A stretch of DNA of 64,000 nucleotides. Source: Rhizobium sp. S152 (lineage in GTDB: Bacteria; Pseudomonadota; Alphaproteobacteria; Rhizobiales; Rhizobiaceae). The stretch spans positions 351,548 through 415,547 of the forward strand of contig NZ_JAUDRZ010000025.1 of the NCBI RefSeq assembly GCF_030380735.1, given 5' to 3'. Below, one piece after another: positions 8,145 through 15,989 of the stretch. The position numbers and the translations under genes are program-made. The number at the start of each line of letters is the position of its first letter. Position 1 is the first letter of the stretch. The notes under the pieces are model-generated. The model was not told where the DNA came from and made no database searches. It saw only the letters and a program-made list of their open reading frames with translations.

Positions 8145-9968
8145 ATGCTGAATCGGGTCGAGTTTCACTCCTCTGAGACGCTCAAAAGCTTTCTGTCACG
8201 CTCTGCGGCAGCAAATGGCGCTGGCGACATGCGCTCTCTCCTCAAGCATCTTGGCACGACCTACGCCAAGTTCTCGAGTGAGATTCGACCCTCCGATGAA
8301 TACGTTTCGGCCGAGCTTGGGATCTCGGCCGAACGGCTCGCTCGCGCCAGGCGCTCCAAAGCTGGGAGCAGCGCGCGTTTCAAGCTCAACGGGCATCTGT
8401 TGGATCGTAGGTCTCTTTGGCTCGGGCCATTGCGTTACTGTGCGTTGTGCTTGATGGACGACATGACGACCAGAACCGACAGGCCCGTCGTTCGCCCATT
8501 CGGCCGGATGTCATGGACGGTCGAATCGGTCTCCGCCTGCCCCGTTCACAGCATCAAGCTCTCCATTGCGGACAACCTTGGACGGGAACCCGACGACTTC
8601 GCTCGCGACGTTTCATCACGATGGGCGGTAGTCGAATATCAGGCCTCACGCTGCGAACGTGTCGAACTGCATGCCTGCGACCACTACTTCGCCGACCGCC
8701 TGGACGCCAGGGAGGTCGCAGTCCCACTCGTCGACGAGATCCCTTTTTATCCGGCGATGCAGATCTGTGAAAATCTCGGCGCCTTGGTCGACCGAGGACC
8801 AACTGCGCTCGGCATGGCAAAACTGCCTGCCGACGAGCTTGCGCGGCTACGACATGTCGGCTTCGATCTCCTCGCTCGGGGGGAAGGCGCGCTTCGCTCT
8901 TTTCTGACCGGCGCTGCTCGGCGTTATTGGGACACCGCCGCATGGCATCCGATGACGTCGCTCTTCGGAAATTTCTATCAGGTCGTGAGTCGAAACCAGA
9001 ACGATTATCCAACTGCAGTCAAAATTCTCCGGGATGTCGTCCAGAATAACCTGCCTGTGGGACCTGACGACGTCTTTCTTGGCGCGCCTTTCGAGCGACG
9101 GCTTCATACCGTCGCGACGATCGTGAGGCAGCATGCGATCAGCTACCGAGCGGTACGAGGCATTCTCTGTGACGCCGGAATCATCGATGAATCTGTCCGT
9201 TTCACAGGCGACGCGAATATCCGCATCGAGGGTGATGTGCTTCGCGACACATTCGAGCGAGAGGCTAACCTTGTCTCCCAGTCGTCGTTGATCAGGATAA
9301 CCGGCATGTCCGATCTGTTCGAAACCTGCGTATTCGATCCGGGCTGGGAGTATTCGCTCCAGCCTCAAACGACGTACAACCGCGGCAAGCTTTACAGGAT
9401 CTCTGACGCCTTCGACCTGCTCGCTAGACTTTCAGCGAATGCGGGAGATCACAGTGGATCCGACATGGTCACAGTCTCTGAGGCGGCACGGCTTGCAATG
9501 ACCTCGAAAGACGAGGTGATCCAGCTCCTGGCAAAGGGCGCACTTCAACGCGTCAGCACGACAGGTAAACGCTTCTCGGGGATAACTGTATCGTACCTCG
9601 AAGTACGCGAAAATTTGGCAAAGCCTTATTGCGGAGCGCTGCACTACGAGGATGTCTCCATCGTGTTGAACCTGCCGCTTAATTTGGTGAAGTCCTTGAT
9701 GCAGGACGGCGCCTTGCCTGTATCGCTGGTTGAACTGCCGGGATGGATCAAGACGTATCCGGTGATCTGGCCGGCTGCGCTTGACGTGTTCACAGACCTG
9801 AATGTCTCGGTGGCCGAATTGGCTGCGCGTGACAAGTCGACGCCGGAGGCCGTCGTAGCGAAGCTTGAGGACGGCGGGATCTTCCCTTCGGTGAAAACGC
9901 GAGGCGGGTTGCCGGTTTTCTATTCGAGGGAGGTGCTGGGTGAAAGAGTCACTCGCATGATTTCTTAA
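8145..9968 (+). CDS. tniQ: TniQ/TnsD-like target-selection protein
   Basis: A 607-residue protein of the TniQ family, which chooses the insertion site and recruits TnsC. The zinc-finger signature is visible: C99-A-L-C102, then ACPVH with C132 and H135. The start ATG 8145 is two bases after the tnsC stop and is preceded by GGGAGGGCTAGGG; the open frame extends upstream inside tnsC but without a better start. At 607 residues it is longer than TniQ of Tn5053-type elements and nearer to TnsD, suggesting site-specific targeting through its C-terminal half. No Cas genes or CRISPR array are nearby, so RNA-guided targeting is not supported. Confidence 0.85.
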   Translation: MLNRVEFHSSETLKSFLSRSAAANGAGDMRSLLKHLGTTYAKFSSEIRPSDEYVSAELGISAERLARARRSKAGSSARFKLNGHLLDRRSLWLGPLRYCALCLMDDMTTRTDRPVVRPFGRMSWTVESVSACPVHSIKLSIADNLGREPDDFARDVSSRWAVVEYQASRCERVELHACDHYFADRLDAREVAVPLVDEIPFYPAMQICENLGALVDRGPTALGMAKLPADELARLRHVGFDLLARGEGALRSFLTGAARRYWDTAAWHPMTSLFGNFYQVVSRNQNDYPTAVKILRDVVQNNLPVGPDDVFLGAPFERRLHTVATIVRQHAISYRAVRGILCDAGIIDESVRFTGDANIRIEGDVLRDTFEREANLVSQSSLIRITGMSDLFETCVFDPGWEYSLQPQTTYNRGKLYRISDAFDLLARLSANAGDHSGSDMVTVSEAARLAMTSKDEVIQLLAKGALQRVSTTGKRFSGITVSYLEVRENLAKPYCGALHYEDVSIVLNLPLNLVKSLMQDGALPVSLVELPGWIKTYPVIWPAALDVFTDLNVSVAELAARDKSTPEAVVAKLEDGGIFPSVKTRGGLPVFYSREVLGERVTRMIS

Positions 9969-10239
9969 TCGAAGGTGTCCAAATCAGGACTGCACACGAG
10001 CACAGACACCGACGCGATCAATCCCACCTACTGGAAAATTGCGGAATTAAGTGGCAAAAGTCACCATCTCCACTTTTGGCCGCTTAGCCGTAAAGCACCC
10101 CGTCGCTAAGGCCTCAGTCGTAGCCGGCCATCCTTGCGGGCAATGAACAAACACGGATCGCAAAATCTCAAAGTTCACTTGTTAGTTGCTATGGCTTTGC
10201 GGAACCTAGATTATCACTTGGCTAGGAAAGTCGTGCGAG

Positions 10240-10515
10240 ATGCTCGAAGTGAATATGGAAAAAGTGCCATCCTTTAAGGAGGCTATCGATAACGCAGACT
10301 ATCGGGGAAATGTGCAAGGAGTAGCGGAATCCATCAAGGACTACGTCCTGAGCTGGATAGATTTTAACGATGAAGACGAACTGTCGCCTCTCTTCGAAAT
10401 CCCACTGGATCACCTTCGAGCCCTTCGTGCCACATGTTTCGCTGCAACAGATGAGGAGAGGATCCTGGATGCGGTTTCGAGTAAATTTTCCGAATTCGGC
10501 CTCAGTTTTCGATAG
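10240..10515 (+). CDS. hypothetical acidic protein downstream of tniQ
   Basis: A 91-residue acidic protein. ATG 10240 is the first start; ATG 10255 would give 86 residues. It lies 271 bases after tniQ in a stretch with lower G+C than its surroundings, often a sign of recent acquisition. The pattern (helical, IPLDHLRALRATCFAATDEE) suggests a small helical protein; no family is recognised. Being alone on its strand between tniQ and the convergent ImmA operon, it may be independent cargo. The 271-bp gap before it shows no other gene. Confidence 0.55.
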   Translation: MLEVNMEKVPSFKEAIDNADYRGNVQGVAESIKDYVLSWIDFNDEDELSPLFEIPLDHLRALRATCFAATDEERILDAVSSKFSEFGLSFR

Positions 10516-10676
10516 TTTTGTCTCGGCGCTCTAGCTGCAGCGGCCGGTTCGCTGGGATATTTAGCTTTCGTTGTGCGTAGGCGATCCCTATGAACCGGAG
10601 ACGGGTAAGGTCACCCCGGCTGCGAGGCTCGCATTAGCTTCGAGGAACGAGGCAATCTAGCTCTTCCCGTCGCGTT

Positions 10677-11462
10677 CTATGAGATCATGTTGCCGTCGAG
10701 GTTCAGGATCGTAATCACGCCCTCTCCCGGAATTCGAAACGACTGCTCGGTGATTTCATACTTTTCGGCTGCCCAGTTGTCGAACCATGCATCGGCGCCG
10801 ATCTTGCGAGGGAAGCCTTCATCGCGGGACGTGGGGTTGTGAAGAAGTTCAAAGGCGAAGCTGTCGGCATCGAGATCGTCCTTGGGCTTCCAGTATCCTG
10901 GAATGCCGTTCGCCAGCTTATGCCATTTGCGGCCTCCAGTCCCATGGTTGATCATGATCGCGTTCGGATAATTTCCAGTATCGATCATCCTGATCAGGGT
11001 AGCCGTGAGACTCGTGTTGAATGCTCCCGAGACGGCCTTCAACGCTTTCAGATCGAGCCGCCGATGCTCGCGGCAAGCCGATTTGAACATGGCGTATGGC
11101 ATAAGGAGATTGGCCGCGTATTGATCGGCCGCGCGCTCGACCTCGTTCGTCTTCGAGAACCTTCCAATATCCGTCGCGCGACAGGCCACCGTTTCACCGC
11201 GGTGGTGAGCCCAATGTCCAAGTTCGTGCGCAATTGAAAACCTTTCGCGCTGAGGCATGACTCCGGGCTTGACGGAGATGATCCCCTTGTTTCCACGACC
11301 CGTTATCATTGCTTCGCAGCAATTAAGACAGCGCCGTTTCACTTTCAGGCCGACGTAATACGCGATCGCCTCAACATCGATGTCTCGTGGCTCGGTAATG
11401 CCGAGCGACCGAATCAATGCGTCCGGCGACAAATTCGAGGGGATGGGATCAATTCTCGTCAT
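10677..11462 (-). CDS. ImmA/IrrE-family metallopeptidase
   Basis: A 261-residue zinc peptidase: HELGH (79-83) supplies the zinc ligands and catalytic Glu, and NEVERAADQYAANLL (from 106) carries the third ligand region. Four cysteines or near-cysteines (RRCLNCC, 43-49) precede it. Relatives cleave repressors or anti-sigma-like partners in response to DNA damage or infection. The start ATG at 11462 overlaps the end of the preceding gene by 14 bases, so translation is coupled. It is the last gene of a three-gene operon with a sigma-like protein, and that pairing suggests that it cuts a partner regulator. Its substrate is not evident from sequence. Confidence 0.8.
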   Translation of the reverse strand: MTRIDPIPSNLSPDALIRSLGITEPRDIDVEAIAYYVGLKVKRRCLNCCEAMITGRGNKGIISVKPGVMPQRERFSIAHELGHWAHHRGETVACRATDIGRFSKTNEVERAADQYAANLLMPYAMFKSACREHRRLDLKALKAVSGAFNTSLTATLIRMIDTGNYPNAIMINHGTGGRKWHKLANGIPGYWKPKDDLDADSFAFELLHNPTSRDEGFPRKIGADAWFDNWAAEKYEITEQSFRIPGEGVITILNLDGNMIS

Positions 11463-11823
11463 CGTCGTCGGCTTCAAGTTCTGCAAGATCCTCAAGAATT
11501 GCGTCTTGATCGCCGTCCATGGAGCCGTCGCCGAAGCGGGCTGCGAGTGTGAGGCCTGCCGTCGCGTCGCCAGCCTTCGCACGCTCGTATAGACGTCGGG
11601 CGCGTTCGATCTTCAGATCACTTACGTTGCTGGTCATGTTGCTTGCGAGCACGCCGCTACGTGCCCGCTCCAAACGAGCCTTGGCAAGCTTCGCCTCGGC
11701 CAGAGCGATAGCATCATCGAAAATCTTCAGGTCGTCTTCGTCTTCCGGCCCGACAGGAGTCTCGTCCGAGAGAATGAACTCTATCAAGTTGTCGAGACCG
11801 TCCTTCTTCTTGTCGCTCATCAC
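11449..11823 (-). CDS. small acidic protein between sigma-like and ImmA genes
   Basis: A 124-residue protein, very acidic at both ends (PEDEDDLKIFDD near the start, EADDDDEN at the end) with a lysine/arginine-rich helix (about 40-85) that includes an ERARRLYERAKAGDATA segment. Its ATG overlaps the stop of the sigma-like gene (ATGA) and its end overlaps the ImmA start. No family is recognised. From position alone it is a candidate anti-sigma or repressor partner that the adjacent peptidase could cleave. That role is inference only. Confidence 0.65.
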   Translation of the reverse strand: MMSDKKKDGLDNLIEFILSDETPVGPEDEDDLKIFDDAIALAEAKLAKARLERARSGVLASNMTSNVSDLKIERARRLYERAKAGDATAGLTLAARFGDGSMDGDQDAILEDLAELEADDDDEN

Positions 11824-12404
11824 GACTTTCCTTCCGTCTTGCCGTATTCGGCAGCGAGTTTCTTCAGCTCGCGGTTCAATCGGGTGCGCAGCGCTTCCAA
11901 GCGCTTGGCGTCTACACCGATTGCTTCCTGCAAGTCGTTTCCGATCAGCCCCTCCCTGACACCCATCAGGAGCAGCTCCATTTCTTCATCGCCGGAAAAA
12001 CGGGTCTCCAGCTTCGTCAATGCCTCTTCGTCCCGAACCTTCTGCGCCAGGTGGTCATCCTCTACGACCGCCACGTTGTCCAGTTGATCCGAGGTGACGA
12101 TAGTCGAACCCTCGTTACGGCGCACGAGGTTTCTCTCTTCCGGCAGAAAGTCTGCATCGGTCGCCAAACTACGAAAGACCCCCGCAAGAAAGTGCGTGAA
12201 GGTCTTCGATTTGTTCCACTTGCGCTTGCCCTCGGCGATCCTGATGTAGGCTTCGCTTATGAGCTCGTCGGGCGTTGCGAATCCTGTGCCAGCCAGGCAG
12301 ACACGCGCGATAACGATTAGGTTGCGGCGCTCTTCTTTGGAAAGGGCGCCGAAGGCCGCGACAGCTTCGTCCGCGGTGAAGTGTTCTTTGACAGGTACGT
12401 CCAC
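11820..12404 (-). CDS. sigma-70-like (ECF-type) regulator
   Basis: A 194-residue protein with a GTG start at 12404 behind GAGGAGGAACAG. Residues 45-82 (PDELISEAYIRI, FTHFLAGVFRSLA) resemble sigma region 2. Residues 150-185 (GNDLQEAIGVDAKRLEALRTRLNREL) resemble a region-4 helix-turn-helix. It probably directs RNA polymerase to a few promoters; the divergent ubiquitin-like operon 167 bases away is an obvious candidate. It heads an operon with an acidic protein and an ImmA peptidase, all overlapping. The region-2 match is moderate, so a non-sigma DNA-binding role remains possible. Confidence 0.62.
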   Translation of the reverse strand: MDVPVKEHFTADEAVAAFGALSKEERRNLIVIARVCLAGTGFATPDELISEAYIRIAEGKRKWNKSKTFTHFLAGVFRSLATDADFLPEERNLVRRNEGSTIVTSDQLDNVAVVEDDHLAQKVRDEEALTKLETRFSGDEEMELLLMGVREGLIGNDLQEAIGVDAKRLEALRTRLNRELKKLAAEYGKTEGKS

Positions 12405-12419
12405 CTGTTCCTCCTCATA

Positions 12420-12488
12420 TCAGTGGTCATGCCGTTTCTCCTCCTCTGTTGGCACCTCCTTTGCGCGCGAGATCGCGGATTCCGACAT
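12420..12488 (-). CDS. candidate leader peptide, left arm of inverted repeat
   Basis: On the minus strand ATG 12488 opens a 22-residue frame beginning MSES, then RAKEV at residues 8-12, and ending in TGA at 12420-12422, just before the sigma-like gene. The opposite arm of the same inverted repeat encodes a peptide with the same MSES...RAKEV pattern on the plus strand. There is no Shine-Dalgarno before the ATG, so it would have to be leaderless. It may only reflect the DNA symmetry. Confidence 0.28.
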   Translation of the reverse strand: MSESAISRAKEVPTEEEKRHDH

Positions 12489-12540
12489 TTTATTTTTCAT
12501 GTCGGAATCGACAGGGCCGCGCGCAAAGGAGGTGGACAAC
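12448..12540. repeat. 93-bp inverted repeat between divergent operons
   Basis: Left arm: GTTG (12448-12451), a 17-base perfect block (12453-12469, CACCTCCTTTGCGCGCG) and GATTCCGACAT (12478-12488). Right arm: the exact complements at 12499-12509, 12518-12534 and 12537-12540. A 10-bp A/T-rich loop (12489-12498) separates them, and only about 8 bases between the blocks differ. Each arm ends in AAAGGAGGTG reading outward. It occupies the promoter region of both the sigma-like and the ubiquitin-like operons. A shared operator, or a duplicated and inverted promoter segment, would explain it. Confidence 0.85.
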
Positions 12541-12555
12541 GAGTCCATCCGATAA
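12499..12555 (+). CDS. candidate leader peptide, right arm of inverted repeat
   Basis: ATG 12499 opens an 18-residue frame (MSESTGPRAKEVDNESIR) ending at TAA 12553-12555, 15 bases before the ubiquitin-like fusion gene. It mirrors the minus-strand peptide from the left arm: seven of the first 12 positions outside the variable centre are the same. No ribosome-binding site precedes it. It could be a leaderless regulatory peptide or a chance reading of the symmetrical DNA. Confidence 0.28.
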   Translation: MSESTGPRAKEVDNESIR

Positions 12556-12570
12556 ACAGGAATCAAGACC

Positions 12571-13674
12571 ATGACTATCGAACATCACGAACCTCCCGAC
12601 GACAAGCGCATCACTGTCGAAATCGCCGGGCTCGACCTCAACTTCCACACGTTTGAACTCGACACGAAGACGCCCACCGGCGGCAAGATCGCCAAGGTGT
12701 TCGGGTTTACTCCGGACCAGTCACCGTACGTTCTGCAGTGGCGCGATGACGGGGATTTGGAGGACTTGCGCTCGCAGGAGGAAGCCAATCTCGGCGTGGG
12801 TGGAAAGTTCATCGTTGCGGAAGCGGACGGAACGAACCGCATCACCATCGATGGCGAGGAGTACGACTGGCCGGCGGACATCATCCTTGTCTCCGTCATC
12901 CGCAAGCTCGGAAGGATTCCCGCCGATCATGCCGTCTATCTTGAACGCACCGGCGAGCCGGACCACGTCCTCGCGGACGACGCTTCAGTGAAGATCAAGG
13001 CCGGTGGCATCGAGCGTTTTCGTCGCGGAAAGCCCGAAGTCTGGGAGCTGAACGTCCAGGGCAAGAAGATCACCTCGACCACGTCGATCATCTCGGTGGT
13101 CGATGCTCTGACGCGGGCGGGCTTCGATCCGAATGACTGGATCATCATCCTGAAGATTGCCGGCCAGCCTAAGAGGCAGCTCTCGGTCGGCGAGGAAATT
13201 GATCTGCGCGCTCCTGGCATCGAGAAGATCCGGCTCACCGCGAAGGACGTGAACAATGGAGAGGCGCGCACGGCGCCTCTTCGCCAGTTCGCTCTTCTGG
13301 AAGGCGACGAATCCTACCTCGACGGTCTCGGCCTTCAGTGGGAGACCATTGAGGCCGGCGGACACAGGTGGCTGATCGTCCGGGACTATCCGGTTCCTGA
13401 CGGCTACACGATAAAGACCGCTTCGCTCGCGCTCATGGTGCCGTCAACCTACCCGCAGGCGGAAATCGACATGTTCTACGTGCACCCTCACCTCCATCTG
13501 AAGACGGGTGCCGAGATCCCGGCAACGCAGGCGCTCCAAGACGTCGCTGGGGTGTCCTTTCAGCGCTGGTCCCGACACCGTGGCTCGGTCAAGCCTTGGA
13601 ACCCGAGCCGGGACAATGTCGTCACCCACCTCGCTCTCGTGGAGTCGGCGCTTTTGAAGGAGATCGGCGAATGA
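12571..13674 (+). CDS. three ubiquitin-like domains fused to an E2-like domain (BubAB-type)
   Basis: A 367-residue fusion. Three beta-grasp ubiquitin-like repeats occupy about 14-86, 89-150 and 157-225, each with the ITVxI...xxG opening and a hydrophobic end. Residues 235-367 resemble the prokaryotic E2 family E: YPQAEIDMFYVHPHL (294-308) and RWSRHRGSVKPW (332-343). The whole protein contains no cysteine, so a classical E2 thioester is impossible. Candidate nucleophiles are serines near 329-346. No Gly-Gly precedes the E2 domain, so release of a ubiquitin-like module would need internal cutting. The next gene overlaps by ATGA. Bacterial relatives act in protein conjugation, some linked to antiviral defence. 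Confidence 0.85.
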   Translation: MTIEHHEPPDDKRITVEIAGLDLNFHTFELDTKTPTGGKIAKVFGFTPDQSPYVLQWRDDGDLEDLRSQEEANLGVGGKFIVAEADGTNRITIDGEEYDWPADIILVSVIRKLGRIPADHAVYLERTGEPDHVLADDASVKIKAGGIERFRRGKPEVWELNVQGKKITSTTSIISVVDALTRAGFDPNDWIIILKIAGQPKRQLSVGEEIDLRAPGIEKIRLTAKDVNNGEARTAPLRQFALLEGDESYLDGLGLQWETIEAGGHRWLIVRDYPVPDGYTIKTASLALMVPSTYPQAEIDMFYVHPHLHLKTGAEIPATQALQDVAGVSFQRWSRHRGSVKPWNPSRDNVVTHLALVESALLKEIGE

Positions 13675-15065
13675 TGCCCGAACGCACCCTTGCCATGGCC
13701 GGCATCACTCACGCCGCACTGAAGCAACACCTTCTTGCCGACGGAAACGAGGCCGCAGCGATCCTAATCTGTGCCCGCTCACCCGGCCCTCGGCACCGGC
13801 TGGTCGTCCGCCGTAGCATTCTTGTCCCGCACGACGCATGCGCCGTCCGCAAGCCAGATTACATCGTCTGGCCGGGTGCCTACATCGAGGAGGCAATCGA
13901 CGCTGCGGAGCCCGAAGGACTCACGATCATTCTTCTCCATTCCCACCCAGGCGGATGGCTGGACTTTTCTCGGGTGGACGACGAAAGCGACCGCAAGGTT
14001 ATTCCTGGCATCTTTCAAGCATTCGGAGCATGTCATGGATCGGCCATCATGACCCCAGACGGTGCGATCCGGGCACGCCTCTATTCGGACGACATGACGT
14101 CAACGCCCATAGATCTCGTGACGGTGGCAGGCGACGACATTAGCCAGTGGTGGAACGATGTCATCATCGACGGGACGATCGCCAGCCGGCCTCTTCCCTT
14201 CACGAGCAGCATGACGGCGGAGCTTTCTCGGCTTTCGGCGGCAGTCGTCGGTGTGTCCGGAACGGGTTCGCTCGCCGCCGAACAGGTTGCACGACTAGGA
14301 TTCGGATCAGTCGTCCTGATTGACCCGGACAAGGTTGAGAAGAAGAATCTGAACCGCATCGTGAACTCGACAACCGCCGATGCCGAACAGGGCGTCGCCA
14401 AGGTGGAAATGTTCTCCAGGGCCGTCGGCACCTATCGCGGAGACGGCGTGACCGTCTTGATCGCGAGCCTTCTTGGCACCAGGGAGGCGATTGAGGCCGT
14501 CGGCCAATGCGACGTGATCTTCTGCTGCGTCGACAGCAAGGAGGGGCGGATGTATGCGGACCTTATCGCCTCGGCCTTCCTGCTGCCCCTGTTCGACGTC
14601 GGTGTCACGATCCCGACATTTCTCGACGACGGACACGTCGCCATCGCAGATGTGAGCGGCCGTATCGACTATGTGCAGCCGGGCGGTTCCACGCTTTCCG
14701 ACCGCGGTGTCTACACCCCGGAAGGTCTCCGCGCCGAGCACCTGCGGCTTGCCGATCCAGGTGCCTACCGGGACGAGCTCGCTGCCGGGTATATCAAGGG
14801 CGTACTCGAAGAGGCGCCTTCCGTCATCACTCTGAACATGCGCGCTGCTTCAGCGCTTGTGAACGAGTTCATCGCCCGCGCCTATCCATTCCGGCAGGAG
14901 CCGAACAGGAACTACGCTCGGTCTGAATTCAGCCTTGCAGCCTGTGACGAGGAGCACTACGCCGAGGACGAGTACCAACGTCAGGAAAACGACCTGTTCG
15001 GTCGGGGTGACGCGGAGCCTCTTCTGGGCATGCCCCAGTTCCGCAAGTCGAAGAGGAACGCATGA
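13671..15065 (+). CDS. JAMM peptidase fused to E1/ThiF adenylyltransferase (BubCD-type)
   Basis: A 464-residue fusion. The N-terminal half is a JAB/JAMM metalloprotease, normally a deconjugating or processing enzyme: E73 or E74, H90-S-H92-P, S100 and D103. The C-terminal half (about 183-410) is an E1/ThiF domain with VGVSGTGS (193-200), LIDPDKVEKKNLNR (216-229) and DVGV (309-312). Where a PG-x-C motif would supply the catalytic cysteine, the sequence reads PGGSTLSDRG (337-346), with serines instead. The start ATG at 13671 overlaps the previous stop; a longer upstream frame is less likely. The gene overlaps the next one by four bases. Role: activation of the ubiquitin-like domains. Confidence 0.88.
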   Translation: MMPERTLAMAGITHAALKQHLLADGNEAAAILICARSPGPRHRLVVRRSILVPHDACAVRKPDYIVWPGAYIEEAIDAAEPEGLTIILLHSHPGGWLDFSRVDDESDRKVIPGIFQAFGACHGSAIMTPDGAIRARLYSDDMTSTPIDLVTVAGDDISQWWNDVIIDGTIASRPLPFTSSMTAELSRLSAAVVGVSGTGSLAAEQVARLGFGSVVLIDPDKVEKKNLNRIVNSTTADAEQGVAKVEMFSRAVGTYRGDGVTVLIASLLGTREAIEAVGQCDVIFCCVDSKEGRMYADLIASAFLLPLFDVGVTIPTFLDDGHVAIADVSGRIDYVQPGGSTLSDRGVYTPEGLRAEHLRLADPGAYRDELAAGYIKGVLEEAPSVITLNMRAASALVNEFIARAYPFRQEPNRNYARSEFSLAACDEEHYAEDEYQRQENDLFGRGDAEPLLGMPQFRKSKRNA

Positions 15066-15397
15066 TGAGCCTGATGTCTTGGGTACGCCGGCTCTGGGAC
15101 CGTTTCGGACCTGCCCGGCGGCTCGTTGTCGTGGAAGGTGACAGTTTGCCAACGCTCCTAACAGGTCGTGACTTGGTTCTGGTCCGCGATGACGGCGAAG
15201 ACTGGAGCGTCGGCATGTTGTGCCCGTGCGGCTGCGGCGAGACCATTGAGCTGTTGCTTCTGGAAGAGGCGCGGCCCAGATGGGACATCTCGCTCGATGC
15301 CTTCTCGCGCCCCTCGCTGCATCCGTCAGTCTGGCGTAAGACAGGATGTCGATCGCACTTCTGGGTCAAGCATGGCCGTATCCACTGGTGCGACTAG
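15062..15397 (+). CDS. DUF6527 protein (BubE-type) of the ubiquitin-like operon
   Basis: A 111-residue protein overlapping the E1 gene by ATGA. Visible motifs are CPCGCGE (C54, C56, C58), PSLHPSVW (84-91) and GCRSHFWVKHGRIHWC (95-110), typical of the small proteins that close bacterial ubiquitin-like operons. The conserved Ser/His/Cys residues could form a peptidase active site or bind zinc; sequence alone does not decide. It is the last gene of the operon and no transcript-ending hairpin was identified immediately after it. Processing of the conjugating fusion is a plausible job. Confidence 0.75.
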   Translation: MMSLMSWVRRLWDRFGPARRLVVVEGDSLPTLLTGRDLVLVRDDGEDWSVGMLCPCGCGETIELLLLEEARPRWDISLDAFSRPSLHPSVWRKTGCRSHFWVKHGRIHWCD

Positions 15398-15989
15398 ATG
15401 GCAATCGTACACCTTCGGACCACATCGATTGTCGATATGGATTACACGCCTGAGGCCCCAAAAGCCGGAGTGCTTCATCGGGCCAGGAGCCATAAACCAC
15501 CTACGTCCTCAGGTTTCGCCCAACGGCAATAAGTCAAAGGAAGGCAGCGCTTGTCGCGGACGCTACAGGGGTTGGCGGATATTCGCCCAACGGGTGCTGG
15601 ACTGACCTTATTTTTGCCGGGGGACACCGTCTCGGGGAAACCGCCATCAGACGGTGGGAAATCTCGCGGAGACTGCATTCTGCGTTTTCAACAACTTGGT
15701 ATTTTTCGCGAGGACAGTGTTAGAGGGCACCAGCAGCAACAAAGCAGATTCGCTCGTCTCCCCTACGGAAACGTTGCGCCCGCCTCGTATCGAGACGGGC
15801 TGCCGAGCAAGCAGGGCTTTCAGGCTATGAGGGTTTCGCCCGCGCGCGGTCCAGCGACAACTATCGGGGGTGTCGTGGAGACTGTCGGGACCAGAACGCT
15901 GCCTTTTTCGATCGGCGACGTCATCGGCGGCGTCAAGATCGCCCGCACGCTATCCGCAGGGGGATCTCGGCGCCGATATTCTCGTACCG
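15398..15989. other. gene-free region, probable right boundary of the mobile element
   Basis: A 592-bp stretch without a supported gene between the ubiquitin-like operon and the chromosomal transporter genes. Short motifs recur: TTCGCCCAACGG (15517 and 15584 regions), TCGYGGAGACTG (15663-15674 and 15873-15884), and ATTTTT followed by a G/C-rich GGACA block (about 15608 and 15703). Such repeats could be transposase-binding sites of a Tn7-like end, but I could not identify a unique terminal TGT/ACA or a target duplication. Confidence 0.4.

Noticed and set aside
9977..9996. TGTCCAAATCAGGACTGCAC just after tniQ, resembling Tn402/Tn5053 terminal repeats
   Set aside because: The orientation would put the tns genes outside the element, and no matching end was found in the window.
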